Source: CAZKVJ01 sp964556225
Lineage (GTDB): Bacteria; Actinomycetota; Acidimicrobiia; Acidimicrobiales; Ilumatobacteraceae
DNA length: 64,000 bases
Reading direction: 5' to 3'
NCBI GenBank assembly: GCA_964556225.1
Contig: CAZKVJ010000001.1
Span: 186,001 to 250,000, forward strand
Part shown: positions 40,413 through 50,200 of the stretch, piece after piece
How the letters are laid out: each line of letters starts with the position of its first letter
Numbering within the stretch: position 1 is the first letter of the stretch
The notes under the pieces: model-generated
Seen by the model: only the letters and a program-made list of their open reading frames with translations
Told to the model about the DNA's origin: nothing
Databases searched by the model: none
Made by a program: the position numbers and the translations under genes

Positions 40413-41324
40413 ATGGTCTCGCTCAGCGTCGGCCTGTCGAACTTCGCCGCCCCGCCGCCGGGAGGCTGGCGAGGGCTGCTCGACCTCGCCCGCGCCGCCG
40501 ACGGCGCCGGCATAGACCGGCTCGTGGTCGTCGACCACGTCGTGATGGGCCGTGACACCAGCGCCTACCGGTGGGGCGAGTTCCGCTTCCCTCCCGGCGC
40601 CCCGTGGCTCGAGCCCATGACCACCCTCGCTGCGCTGGCCGGGGTCACCGAGCGGATCCGCCTGGCCACGGGCGTGGTGCTCGCGCCGCTGCGCGGACCT
40701 GCGCTGCTCGCCAAGACCGCAGCGACGCTCGACGTGCTGTGCAACGGTCGCCTCGACCTCGGCGTGGCCGCGGGCTGGCAGGCGATCGAATACCAGGCCC
40801 AAGGCCTCGACTTCGCCCGGCGTAGCGATCTCCTCGACGCCACGCTCGACGCCTGTGCCGCCCTCTGGGCCTCGTCGCCGGCCACGCTGCGCACCGAGGC
40901 CGGTGAGCTCGAGGTGTGGTGCGAGCCCCGCCCGGACCGCGCCGGGGGGATCCCGGTGTGGATCGCCGGTTCGCTGCACCGCCGCAACGTGGAGCGGATC
41001 GCACGCCACGGGTCCGGGTGGATCCCGATCATGGGCGCCACCCTCGACGACGTCCGTGAGGGGGTTCGACGGCTCCACGGCGCGCTCGCCGACGCCGATC
41101 GGGTTCCCACCGAGCTGCAGGTGCGCATGCCGCTCCCGGTGGTGCGCGACGAGGAGGGGCGAGCCGATCTGGACGCCAGCCTCCGGGCCGTCCCTCAGCT
41201 CATCGACGCGGGGGCCACCGACGTCCAGGTCTCGCCCGCCGTGTTCGAACCCGTACAGGCGGCCCTGCCGCGGTTCTACGAGCAGCTGCGGCGCGACTTC
41301 GACCGGGCCGTCGCCGGCGGCTGA
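40413..41324 (+). CDS. F420-dependent LLM-class oxidoreductase
   Basis: This 303-residue TIM-barrel protein has VGLSNFAAPPPGGWRGLLDLARAADGAGIDRLVVVDHVVMG at the start, the core LATGVVLAPLRGPALLAKTAATLDVLCNGRLDLGVAAGW, and IPVWIAGSLHRRNVERIARHGSGWIPI. This is the short F420-type LLM subgroup (TIGR03619-like). The substrate is unknown. It is divergent from the ATPase gene (50 bp apart) and its TGA is directly followed by the stop of the SulP gene. Confidence 0.83.
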   Translation: MVSLSVGLSNFAAPPPGGWRGLLDLARAADGAGIDRLVVVDHVVMGRDTSAYRWGEFRFPPGAPWLEPMTTLAALAGVTERIRLATGVVLAPLRGPALLAKTAATLDVLCNGRLDLGVAAGWQAIEYQAQGLDFARRSDLLDATLDACAALWASSPATLRTEAGELEVWCEPRPDRAGGIPVWIAGSLHRRNVERIARHGSGWIPIMGATLDDVREGVRRLHGALADADRVPTELQVRMPLPVVRDEEGRADLDASLRAVPQLIDAGATDVQVSPAVFEPVQAALPRFYEQLRRDFDRAVAGG

Positions 41325-43049
41325 TCACGCCTCGTCCGGGTCGCTGCGACCACCGGCCTCCCGGCCCGCCGACGCCAGCCACGCCTGGGCGTCCGCTACG
41401 GCCAAGTGGGTCGACTCACCGATGATCGGCTCGGCCACCTCGGCGAACGTCGTCTCACCGAGGTCCAGCTTGCCGCTCGCCCGCAGGCGCGACAGCACGT
41501 CCGGCGAGACACCGGTCAGGTACAGCCGGCCGCCTGCGCTGGCGATCGACGCGGCATACAGCGCGAGCACATCCACGAACGTCGAGCCCACCCGGCGCTG
41601 GCTGCGCAACCGCAGCACGACCACCGGTCGGTCGACGCCCTCGGCGCTCGGGAACCGGTCGGCCACCACACGCGCCCCGGCGTAGAAGACGCTGCCGTCG
41701 ACGCTCAAGATGGTGACGGCCCGGTCGCGCAGCCGTGCCGGCGGGTCACGCTCCTCGATGCGCCCACCGGGCAGCAGCACGTGCTCGCTCAGGCGGACGT
41801 CGATCGACTCCTCGTAGAGCGTGAGCAGCGCCGACAGCGCCACACCGATGGCGACAGCGACCTGGATCGGCAGGAGCGAAGTCGTGATGAGCGTCGTCGC
41901 CACGACGACGCGCGAGCTGCGAGCCGTGGACCAGATCGAGCGCAGCTCGAGCGCGTCGACCGCCCGCAGGCCGGCGACGATGAGGAGCGCGCCGAGCGAT
42001 GCCGTCGGGACCTTCTCGACCGCGGGCGACAGCAACAGCAAGAAGGCCACCATCCACACGCCGGAGAACACCGCCGCCCACCGCGAACGTGCCCCGGACT
42101 GCAGGTTCAGCGCGGTCTGACCGACGGAGGCGCCCACGGCCAGCCCGGTGAACAGCCCGCTGCCGATGTTCGCGATGCCCTGGGCGCGGAAGTCGCGTGA
42201 GAGCCGGCTCGGGGTGCCGTCCGGGTTCGGCGTGGCGGCCGCCACCCCGGCCCCCTGCACCGCCACGATGACGGCGATGGCGGCCGCCGCCGTCACCATG
42301 TCGACGGTCAGCACCGAGAGCTGCGGCAGCTGCGGGGCCGGGATGCCCGCTGGGATGTTCCCGACCGTCGCCACGCTGTCGAGGTCGAACACCCCGACCA
42401 CCGCCGCGGACACCACCAGCGTGGCGAGCGGCCCGAAGCTGGCGAACGGCGTCCGCATCGCAGCCAGTGAGAAGCCCGCAGCCAGGACGGCCACGAGGAT
42501 CGTCGCCGGATCGGCGTCACCGAGGTTGGTGACCACGTTCCACGCCTTCACCACCGCGTTCGGCCCGTGGGTGGCCACCCCGGTGACGTTCGACAGCTGC
42601 CCGAGCGCCACCAGCAGCGACACACCCGTCAGGAACCCGACCATCACGGAGTGGGAGACGAAGCGCACGAACCGACCGAGCCGAAGCCATCCGGCCACGA
42701 TCAGCGCCACGCCGGTCAGCACGACGAGGGTGACCAGCGTCGGGATCCGCTCGCCGTCGGGCACACCGGAGAACAGCTCTCCGGCGGCGAGGGCCGCGGC
42801 GCTGGTCGTGGTGATGCGCAGCAGCACCGTGCTCGACGTGAGACCGCCGAGGATAGGCCCCGCGAAGCTGGCGTACAGCCCGTACTGCGGCCCCACGCCG
42901 GCCAGCGCCGACGCCGCCATGCCGTCGGGAACGCTGCCGACGGCACCGGTGAGCCCGACAGCAAGGTCGGCCGTCAGGTCGGCGCGCCGCGGCGCCCACC
43001 GGCGGAGGCGGGCCCCCCAGCTGTCCGGCGGGCGAGACGTCGGGCTCAT
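41325..43049 (-). CDS. SulP family anion transporter with STAS domain
   Basis: This 574-residue transporter has the SulP repeat start VPDGMAASALAGVGPQYGLYASFAGPILGGL (helices 1-3) and about 12 helices in all to residue 430. Conserved GLAVGASVGQTALNLQSGARS lies in helix 8-9. The C-terminal STAS domain (about 450-560) includes AVTILSVDGSVFYAGARVV and VVVLRLRSQRRVGSTFVDVLALY. It probably takes up sulfate, bicarbonate or another anion. The ATG at 43049 leaves out a 57-residue extension that lies antisense to the MmcQ gene. Confidence 0.88.
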   Translation of the reverse strand: MSPTSRPPDSWGARLRRWAPRRADLTADLAVGLTGAVGSVPDGMAASALAGVGPQYGLYASFAGPILGGLTSSTVLLRITTTSAAALAAGELFSGVPDGERIPTLVTLVVLTGVALIVAGWLRLGRFVRFVSHSVMVGFLTGVSLLVALGQLSNVTGVATHGPNAVVKAWNVVTNLGDADPATILVAVLAAGFSLAAMRTPFASFGPLATLVVSAAVVGVFDLDSVATVGNIPAGIPAPQLPQLSVLTVDMVTAAAAIAVIVAVQGAGVAAATPNPDGTPSRLSRDFRAQGIANIGSGLFTGLAVGASVGQTALNLQSGARSRWAAVFSGVWMVAFLLLLSPAVEKVPTASLGALLIVAGLRAVDALELRSIWSTARSSRVVVATTLITTSLLPIQVAVAIGVALSALLTLYEESIDVRLSEHVLLPGGRIEERDPPARLRDRAVTILSVDGSVFYAGARVVADRFPSAEGVDRPVVVLRLRSQRRVGSTFVDVLALYAASIASAGGRLYLTGVSPDVLSRLRASGKLDLGETTFAEVAEPIIGESTHLAVADAQAWLASAGREAGGRSDPDEA

Positions 43050-43058
43050 CGGTCGTGA

Positions 43059-43064
43059 ACCGTA
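43059..43064 (-). promoter_or_regulatory. Leaderless-type -10 box for SulP transporter
   Basis: On the minus strand TACGGT fits TANNNT and ends 9 nt before the ATG at 43049. It helps choose this start. Confidence 0.4.
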
Positions 43065-43101
43065 CGACACGCGGATCGCGAGTCCGTGCGACGCTGTGGG
43101 G

Positions 43102-43461
43102 ATGACGCACGACGCGCTCGCGAAGGTCCGGCGGCTGTGCTCCTCCCTGCCGGAGGTCACCGAGCGCTCGAGCCACGGCGCGCCTACGTTCTTCGTCGCC
43201 GCCAAGAAGACGCTCGCCATGTTCCACGACGACCACCACGGTGATGGCCGCCTCGCCCTGTGGGTACCCGCCCCTCCCGGCGTGCAGCAGCAGCTCGTCG
43301 AGACCGAGCCGCAGCGCTTCTTCCGCCCGCCCTATGTCGGCCACCGGGGCTGGCTCGGCGTGCGCCTCGACGTGGACGTCGACTGGGACGAGGTGGGCTC
43401 GATCCTGCGCGAGGCCTACCTGTTGGTGGCACCGAGGCGGCTGGCGGCGCTGGTCCGCTGA
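43102..43461 (+). CDS. MmcQ/YjbR family protein
   Basis: This 119-residue protein covers the whole MmcQ/YjbR (CyaY-like fold) domain. It has VRRLCSSLPEVTERSSHGAPTFFVAAKKTLAMF at the start, PAPPGVQQQLVETEPQRFFRPPYVGHRGWLGVRLD in the middle, and a final LREAYLLVAPRRLAALV helix. Some members bind DNA; the role is unknown. The ATG was chosen because the family starts close to the first helix. A GACGCT -10-like box lies 6 nt upstream. Confidence 0.85.
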   Translation: MTHDALAKVRRLCSSLPEVTERSSHGAPTFFVAAKKTLAMFHDDHHGDGRLALWVPAPPGVQQQLVETEPQRFFRPPYVGHRGWLGVRLDVDVDWDEVGSILREAYLLVAPRRLAALVR

Positions 43462-43464
43462 CGC

Positions 43465-44559
43465 CTAGGTGCGACCGGGGTTGGCGCACAGGTGGTCGAA
43501 TCGCCCCGACGGCCGGGTCCGCCGGTACTCGGCGACGATCGGCGCCAGCTCGGCCGGCGACGCGCCGTGGAGGATCACCCCGTCGGCCCCCAGGTCGAGC
43601 TGGGAGCGGATCGTCGCCACGCACTGGCCCGGTGAGCCGGTGGCGGCAGCAGCGAGCCACTCATCGGGGATGAGGGCGGCGACATGCTGCAGCTCGTCCG
43701 AAGTCGCCTTGGCGTCGAACGCCCCGCGGAACCCCTGCACGAAGGGATCGGCCCGGAAGCGGGCGAGCACCTGGGGATCCCACCGGTTGGTCTCGACCAT
43801 CAAGTCACCGTAGCCCTGCAGGTAGGTGGCCATCCGGCCCACGGTCTTCTTGAGCCGCAGGTCCTCGTCGAGGTGGTCGCCGACGGTGGCCAGCACCGAC
43901 CAGATCCGCACCGAGGCCGGATCGCGACCCGCCGCCTCGGCCGCGGTGCGCACGGTGTCGACGCAGCGGACCAGCGTCTCGTCGGTGAAGAACGTGTGCA
44001 GCACCACACAGTCGAACGCCCGCCCGGCGAGGGCCAGGGTGTTGGGCCCGAAGGCGGTGATCCCGAGCGGGATGTCCTCGTCGAAGTCGGTGTCGAGCAC
44101 CAGTACCGGGTACTTCCCCGCCGGCCCGTCGTGACCGATCACCGCCTCACCCCGCCAGAGCCGGCGCAGCAGGCCGGCCATGTCCTCGAGCCCCGCAGTG
44201 GTCGCGTTCGGGATCCCGAACGCCGAGAACATCGGCGCGATCCCCCGGCCCAACCCCAACGTGAAGCGGCCGCCGGTCATCCGGTGCATCGTGGTGGCGA
44301 AGGACGCCGTCACGATGGGGTGCCGCGTGGTGTGGTTCGTGGCCGCTGTCGCGATGCCCAGACGCTCCGAGACGCCGGCGACCGCTCCGCTCAGCACCCC
44401 GGCCTCCTTCACGTTGAACCGCTCGGAGATGAACACCGAGCCGAGGCCCATCTCCTCGGCCGTCCGCACCTCCTCGATGAGGTCCCGCGGCGATCGTGGC
44501 GCCCCGGCCAGCGTGTAGAAGCCGAGCTCGTTCGTCGGTGCCCCGTCCACGGCCGGCAC
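43465..44559 (-). CDS. F420-dependent LLM-class oxidoreductase (TIGR03857-like)
   Basis: This 364-residue protein has GFYTLAGAPRSPRDLIEEVRTAEEMGLGSVFISERFNVKEA at its start and ATAATNHTTRHPIVTASFATTMHRMTGGRFTLGLGRGI as its core. The C-terminal AELAPIVAEYRRTRPSGRFDHLCANPGR is a feature of a Mycobacterium/Acidimicrobiia LLM subgroup. It likely uses F420. The substrate is unknown. It runs convergent with MmcQ (3 bp apart) and divergent from the MBL hydrolase. Confidence 0.85.
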   Translation of the reverse strand: MPAVDGAPTNELGFYTLAGAPRSPRDLIEEVRTAEEMGLGSVFISERFNVKEAGVLSGAVAGVSERLGIATAATNHTTRHPIVTASFATTMHRMTGGRFTLGLGRGIAPMFSAFGIPNATTAGLEDMAGLLRRLWRGEAVIGHDGPAGKYPVLVLDTDFDEDIPLGITAFGPNTLALAGRAFDCVVLHTFFTDETLVRCVDTVRTAAEAAGRDPASVRIWSVLATVGDHLDEDLRLKKTVGRMATYLQGYGDLMVETNRWDPQVLARFRADPFVQGFRGAFDAKATSDELQHVAALIPDEWLAAAATGSPGQCVATIRSQLDLGADGVILHGASPAELAPIVAEYRRTRPSGRFDHLCANPGRT

Positions 44560-44593
44560 CGTACCGGCCGGACGGCGAGTGGCTCGACCTGGG

Positions 44594-44599
44594 TACCCT
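44594..44599 (+). promoter_or_regulatory. Leaderless-type -10 box for MBL hydrolase
   Basis: TACCCT fits TANNNT and ends 7 nt before the GTG at 44607. It decides this start over an upstream ATG at 44496 that lies inside the divergent gene. Confidence 0.5.
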
Positions 44600-44606
44600 C
44601 CTCGCC

Positions 44607-45359
44607 GTGAGTGCCGACACCGTCACCTGGATCGGCCACGCGTCGGCGGTGCTCGACCTCGCGGGCCGCCGGGTCCTCACCGATCCGGCGCTCACCTCGC
44701 GCCTCGGCCACCTCCGCCGTCACGGCGCCGTCGACGCGCGAGCGCTCGCGGGCATCGACGCCGTCGTGATCTCCCACCTGCACCACGATCACCTCCACCT
44801 GCCGTCCCTGCGCCGCCTCGACCGTGACGTGCCGCTGCTCGTCCCGCGCGGTGGCGGCCGTCTCGTGCGCGGCGCCGGGTTCCACGAGGTCGACGAGCTG
44901 GTGGCGGGCGATGAGGTGAACCTCGACGGCCTGAAGGTGGTCGCGATCCCGGCCGCCCACGGGAACCGTCGAAGCCCGTTCGGTCGCCTGCGCGCCGAGC
45001 CGCTCGGCTTCGTGCTCGGGCACGGCGACCGGAGGGCCTACTTCGCCGGCGACACCGACCTGTTCGGCGCCATGCGCGACCTCGGACCGATCGATGTGGC
45101 GCTGCTCCCGATCTGGGGGTGGGGACCGACCCTCGGCGACGGCCACCTCGACCCGGAGCGCGCTGCGACAGCCGTGGAGTGGATCGACCCGAGGGTCGTG
45201 GTCCCGATCCACTGGGGGACGTTCAGCCCCATCACGCCTCGGCGCGGCCGACCGGGATGGCTCGACACGCCACCCGAGGAGTTCGCCGGCCGGCTGCGGG
45301 CCAGTGGACTCGACGATCGGCTCCGCCAGCTGGCGCCCGGCGACACGATGCAGTGGTGA
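44607..45359 (+). CDS. MBL-fold metal hydrolase (UlaG/RomA-like)
   Basis: This 250-residue MBL-fold protein has VTWIGHASAVLDLAGRRVLTDPAL at the start and metal motif SHLHHDHLHLPSL (about 57-69). A third His is in IPAAHGNRRSP, Asp in YFAGDTDLFG and a last His in VVPIHWGTFSP. This is the lipid/phospholipase-D-like and lactonase branch. It could hydrolyse a lactone or phosphodiester. The next gene stop is 3 bp away on the other strand. Confidence 0.83.
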   Translation: MSADTVTWIGHASAVLDLAGRRVLTDPALTSRLGHLRRHGAVDARALAGIDAVVISHLHHDHLHLPSLRRLDRDVPLLVPRGGGRLVRGAGFHEVDELVAGDEVNLDGLKVVAIPAAHGNRRSPFGRLRAEPLGFVLGHGDRRAYFAGDTDLFGAMRDLGPIDVALLPIWGWGPTLGDGHLDPERAATAVEWIDPRVVVPIHWGTFSPITPRRGRPGWLDTPPEEFAGRLRASGLDDRLRQLAPGDTMQW

Positions 45360-45362
45360 GCG

Positions 45363-46160
45363 TCAGCGGCGACGGAACACCGGCGTGCGCCCTTCGGCGA
45401 AGGCCCGCGGCCCCTCCTTCGCATCCTCGGAGCCGAACACGGCCAGGCCGTACGAGGCCTCGTGGGCGAACGCCTCGGCCTCGGACATCGTCTCGGTCTC
45501 ACGCAACGTCCGCAGGATCGCCTCCACGGCGAGTGGACCGTTGGCAGCGATGGTGTCGGCGATCTCCCGGGCCCGTGGAAGCGCCTGGCCGTCGGGCACG
45601 ACGTGACCGATCAGCCCGAGCTGGTGGGCCTCGGCGGCGGTGATGTGCCGACCGGTCAGCAGCAGGTCGGCCGCCACGGTGTAGGGGATCTGGCGTCGCA
45701 GCCGCACCGCCGAGCCGCCCATCGGGTACAGGGACCACCTCGCCTCGGACACGCCGAACCGGGCGCTCTCCCCCGCCACCCGGATGTCGGTCCCCTGCAG
45801 GATCTCGGTGCCCCCCGCGATCGCCGAACCCTCCACCGCCGCGATGACGGGCTTCGAGGGCCGGTACGTCTTGAGCAGGCCCCGGTAGATGAAGTCGGGG
45901 TCGTCGCGGAGCCGTTCGCTGGTGTCGATCGTGCCCTCCTCGTCGACGTCGCCGGACATCGCCCGGAGGTCCATCCCCGACGAGAAGCTGCCCTCGGCGC
46001 CGGTGAGGATCACGACGCGGATCTCCGGATCGTCGCTCGCCTCCTTCCAGGCGTCGGCCATGAGCGAGAACATCGTCATCGTCATAGCGTTCTTGCGCTG
46101 CGGACGGTTCATCGTCACCGTCATCACCGGTCCGTCCCGGTCCACCAGCACCTGCGCCAT
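45363..46160 (-). CDS. Enoyl-CoA hydratase/isomerase (crotonase) family
   Basis: This 265-residue crotonase-fold protein has NRPQRKNAMTMTMFSLM near residue 18, oxyanion-hole strands FSSGMDLRAMSG (about 58-69) and VEGSAIAGGTEI (about 108-119). The second hole loop is typical. Glu residues of classical hydratase at the second position are changed (GTEILQGTDIRV), so isomerase or hydrolase activity is possible. The start follows a clear AAGGAGGAG site. It is not a member of the NRPS/PKS operon and there is no sign that it works with it. Confidence 0.85.
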   Translation of the reverse strand: MAQVLVDRDGPVMTVTMNRPQRKNAMTMTMFSLMADAWKEASDDPEIRVVILTGAEGSFSSGMDLRAMSGDVDEEGTIDTSERLRDDPDFIYRGLLKTYRPSKPVIAAVEGSAIAGGTEILQGTDIRVAGESARFGVSEARWSLYPMGGSAVRLRRQIPYTVAADLLLTGRHITAAEAHQLGLIGHVVPDGQALPRAREIADTIAANGPLAVEAILRTLRETETMSEAEAFAHEASYGLAVFGSEDAKEGPRAFAEGRTPVFRRR

Positions 46161-46252
46161 CGGCTCCTCCTTGCCTCGGTCCGGCGACAGTAGCCACACG
46201 CGACGAGGCAGCGACGACGGTGGTTGTACGGCGAGGGGCCCCATCTGCGACG

Positions 46253-46639
46253 ATGACCACGATGACGAGCGATCGACGACTCCTGCAGGTGGCTCAGCGC
46301 GTCCACGACCTGGACCGAGCGGTGCGCTTCTACGGCGATGTGCTCCAGCTGACGTTCCTGGGCCGGTTCGATCCGCCTGGGTTGGCGTTCTTCCAGCTCG
46401 GCGAGACGCGGGTGCTACTCGACGCGGCTGCCCCGACGGCGCTGCTCTACGTCGAGGTCGACGACATCGAGGCCGAGCACCAGCGCCTCGTCGGCGCCGG
46501 CGTCACGTTCGAGCGGGGCCCGCACCTCCTCCACCGCCACGACGGCACGTTCGCCCCGGCCGGCCTCGAGGAGTGGATGGCCTTCTTCCACGACAGCGAG
46601 GGAAACCTGCTCGCCATCGCCGAGCGCCGCCAGACCTGA
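46253..46639 (+). CDS. VOC/glyoxalase-fold protein
   Basis: This 128-residue protein has one VOC module pair: LLQVAQRVHDLDRAVRFYGDVLQLTFLGRFD, LAFFQLGETRVLLD, ALLYVEVDDIEAEHQRLVGAGVTFERGPHLLHRH, and a closing EWMAFFHDSEGNLLAIAER. The His near 24, Glu near 107 and Asp in FHDSEGN fit metal-binding positions. Substrate is unknown; glyoxalase, dioxygenase and resistance proteins share the fold. It is divergent from the crotonase and convergent with the PPTase gene, 14 bp away. Confidence 0.82.
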   Translation: MTTMTSDRRLLQVAQRVHDLDRAVRFYGDVLQLTFLGRFDPPGLAFFQLGETRVLLDAAAPTALLYVEVDDIEAEHQRLVGAGVTFERGPHLLHRHDGTFAPAGLEEWMAFFHDSEGNLLAIAERRQT

Positions 46640-46653
46640 GCGACGCGATCCCC

Positions 46654-47265
46654 TCAGGGCAGGCTGGCCAGTGCGAGCCATCGTCCGGCCACTGCGCCCC
46701 AGCGACCACGGATCGCGACGCGGTCCGGGTGGACGGTCGCCGTGAAGGCCTGCCCGTCCACGTCGACGCGCACGTCGTGGTGCTCGAGGAACCGGCCGCC
46801 GAGCGAGCTCCAGGCCTTGTAGGCCGCCTCCTTCAGCACGAACGCCAGGCACGGGTCGAGCCCGGCTTCGTCGGGTCGCAGGACCACGGTGGCCGTCGCC
46901 ACGTCCAGCACCGCGCGCGGCTCGATGTCGAGCCCGAGCGCGCCGACCGAGGCTGCCTCGGCCACCACCGCCACGACCAGCTCCGGATCGTGGGCGAGGC
47001 TGGCCACGAACTGGGCCGGCACGGCGGGGCCGCCGCTCGGCGCGCGCGGGACCGCCACGTCGACACCCATGAGCGAGCGGAGCAGCTGGCGACCTGCTGC
47101 CAGCTCGCGCCGCCGCCGCTCGTGGGCACGACCGAGCAAGGCCCGCTCCAGTGGCGCCAACCGGTCGGGATCGCCGTCGATGACGCGTGCCACGCCGCTG
47201 CGCACGCCTGGCCCGGCGAGCTCGCACAGCGCGCCCTCCACCACCGCCAGCTCGTCGTCGGTCAC
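46654..47265 (-). CDS. 4'-phosphopantetheinyl transferase (Sfp-like)
   Basis: This 203-residue PPTase attaches the CoA-derived arm to carrier domains. ARVIDGDPDRLAPLERALLGRAHERRRRELAAGRQLLRSLMG is the substrate helix region. SLAHDPELVVAVVA, GLDIEPRAVLD (Mg site, about 113-118) and AFVLKEAAYKAWSSLGGRFLEHHDV (catalytic Glu and Lys, about 142-149) are the three family motifs. The GTG at 47265 overlaps the PKS stop by 4 nt. Its role is almost certainly to activate the PCP and ACP of this operon. Confidence 0.93.
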   Translation of the reverse strand: MTDDELAVVEGALCELAGPGVRSGVARVIDGDPDRLAPLERALLGRAHERRRRELAAGRQLLRSLMGVDVAVPRAPSGGPAVPAQFVASLAHDPELVVAVVAEAASVGALGLDIEPRAVLDVATATVVLRPDEAGLDPCLAFVLKEAAYKAWSSLGGRFLEHHDVRVDVDGQAFTATVHPDRVAIRGRWGAVAGRWLALASLP

Positions 47266-50200
47266 GGCGGGTCGGCCTCGGAGATGGCGTCCCGGAGATG
47301 ACCCGCCAGCACCCGGACGTTCGGCTCGAGCACCATGCTGTCATGGTCGCCCGGCACCACTTCGACGACCAGCTCGTCGCAGTAGGGCGTCCAGCCGTTG
47401 TCGTCGTGCAGGAAGTTGCGGACCACGTCGATCTGGCGCCCGGAGGCGAAGACGTGAGCGGGTCGCAGCGGTGGCCGGAACAGCGTGATCTGGCCCCGGT
47501 GGGGTCGCACGGCATAGCGCGACAGCGCCCGGTAGAACGCGGCCTCGATCTCGGTCGAGTGGAGCGCGCCCTGGTCGACCTGGGTCACCTCGCCGCGACG
47601 GCTGCGCCAGCGGCGTCGCTCCCACTCCGCCCGCGTGCGCAGCCAGTCGGCGGGGTAGCGCCACCCCATCCGGCGCAGGTTCTGGGCGTGCATCTGCGCC
47701 TTCTCGCTCGTGGTGAGCCGCTCGTCGGTCGGCAGCGGGGTGTCCAGCAGCACGAGGAGGGCGACCTGCTCACCGTCGGCATGGAGCTGGCGGGCCATCT
47801 CCAGGGCGGCGATCCCCCCGCCCGAGAACCCGCCGAGCAGGTAGGGACCGTGGGGCTGAACGGTCCGCACCTCCACCAGGTAGTCGCGCGCCATCTCCTC
47901 GAAGGTCTCGTGGGGCTGGTCGTCGCCGAACAGCCCCCGGGCCTGCACGCCGTAGAACGGGCGGTCGGTGCCGACCTGATGGGCGAGGTGGCGCAGGTTC
48001 AGCACGTTGCCGAACATCCCCGCCACCATGAAGAAGGGGCGCCGGGGTCCACCCTCGCCCGGGTGCATGGCCACCAGGTACCGGTAGCGAGGCTGGATCG
48101 CTGTCTCTCGCGCGGTGGCGGTGCCCGAGGCACCGGCGGGCCGTGCCGCGCGGACGAGCTCGGCGCACGCCTCGACCGTCGGTGCCTCGAACAGCACGGA
48201 GATGGGGAACTCCACGGAGAAGGTGCGCTTCACCTGGGCGAACAGCCGCACTGCGATCAGGCTGTGCCCTCCCAGATCGAAGAAGCTGTCGCGCACACCG
48301 ACCTCGTCGATCCCCAGCAGCTCCTGCCACATCTCGACGAGCGTGGCCTCGATGTCGTCTCGCGGCGCGAGGAACTCCGAGGCCAGCTCCGGGCGGGCGA
48401 AGCTGGCACCGAGCGTCGCGCCGGCGGGATGACGCTGCGCAGCGGCCGCCGCCTCCGCCTGCTCGACCAGCGTCGGCAGATCCATCGAGCTGACGTAGAC
48501 CACCGGGCCGACGCGGCTGCGCAGGGCGCGCTCGAACAGCCGGACGCCTTCTGCGGGCCGGATGCCTCGGGCGACGTTGTGCTGGAACGCCAGCTCCGGC
48601 GGCGAGAGCGCTCGCTCCCCTACCGGGAAGGGGTCGAGCTCGACGTCGAGCGCGTCGTCAGCGCGCCCGAGATCGATGTCGAGCGGTCCGTCGAGCCGCT
48701 TGATGGTGAACCCCTCCACCTCGACCAGCACCCGACCGTCCGCAGCGGCGAGCGTCGCGTCGAACGTCGCGAACCCGGACTCCTCCGAGCTCGTCGTCGA
48801 CGCCGTCGCCACGGCCACCACGGCCTGCGGCAGGCGGTCGTGGACGCGCACCTCCTGGTATCCGACCGGTACCCACAGCCGATCACCCCGGTAACCGGCG
48901 ATGAGGTCCATGGCGAAGCCGGTGCCCAGGTCGACCAGCCCCGGGTGGAGCCCGACGGCGTCCAGGTCCTCGACGTGGCGGTCGGGCACCCGCAGGCGGG
49001 CCACGGCGCTGTCGTCGCCGGTCACCACCCGTTCGACCACGTCCCACCGGGGGCCGAACCGGAGGTGGTCCTGTTGGTGCGTGCGCGTCGGCGCCCGTCG
49101 CAGGCACCGGTGCTCGGTCGCCTCGAGGTCGAGCGGAGCAGGGGTGGCCAGGTCGTGGAGCGCCAGCATGGCCTGAGCGGTCGTTTGCCACCCGGCGAGC
49201 TCGACGTCCGGTGATCCGCCGGTGCCGGCGGCCCCGATCGTCACCCGTGCCCGCACGACCAGCGAGTAGCCCTCCGCCGTTGGCGTCAGGCGCACCACGA
49301 CCTCGCGGGGCGCGTCGTCGGCGACGGCCAGCGGGCGGAGCAGGACGAGATCGCGGATCGTGAACGGCCGCTCGATCCCCAGCTCGGCCAGCGCAGCGCG
49401 AGCGAGCTCGGGGTACCCGGCGCCGGGCAGCAGCGCCAGCCCGTCTGCGGTGCGGTGGTCGTCGAGGAACCAGCACGACGTCGCGGACCAGGTCGCGGAG
49501 AAGGTGCTCACGCCCTTGGCGTCGGTGGTGCGGTGGTCGAAGAACGGGTGCTGGCAGGGCACCTGCTCGGGTGCGGCCGCGGGACCCCCCATGCCTCGCG
49601 CCGCTCGGGCCGCCATGCCGGTGTCGCTCCACACCCCCCAACCCAGCGCCAGGACCCCTCGACGCGCCTGGGCGTAGGCGTTGAGGAACGCGTTGGCGGC
49701 CACGTAGTCGACCTGCCCGACGGGCGCGATCACGGTGCTCGTGGACGAGAACACGACGAACAGCTCGAGCGTGTCCGGCGCCAGCAGCTGGTCGAGCACC
49801 ATCGTCCCGTACACCTTCGGTGCCAGCACGGCATCCACCTCGGACTGGCTCTTGGCCCCGAGCGGCGCATCGTCGACCGTGCCGGCCGCGTGGACAACAC
49901 CGTGCAACCCGCCGAATCGGGCCTGCACCTCGGCCACCACCTCGGTCATGCGCGCCACGTCGGTCACGTCCCCGTCGACCACGAGCACCTCGGCGCCCGC
50001 CGCCTCGAGCTCTCGGACCCGGGAGATCCGCTGAGCGGTGGGGTGATCGGGCCCGAGGTCGCGCACGAGGTCGTCCCACATCGCCCGCTCGGGCAGCCCG
50101 TCGCGCCCGAGCAGCGCGAGTCGCGCCCCGCGGACCCGGTGCAGGTGCGCTGCCACCTCGAGGCCGATCCCGCCCAGGCCGCCGGTCACGAGCACCACCC

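Noticed and set aside
42992..43220. 57-residue N-terminal extension of the SulP transporter
   Set aside because: It is antisense to the MmcQ/YjbR start, and a -10 box plus the family start point to 43049.
43465..46639. LLM enzyme, MBL hydrolase, crotonase and VOC genes as tailoring genes of the NRPS-PKS cluster
   Set aside because: They lie on mixed strands with their own promoters or ribosome sites, and nothing ties them to the three-gene operon.
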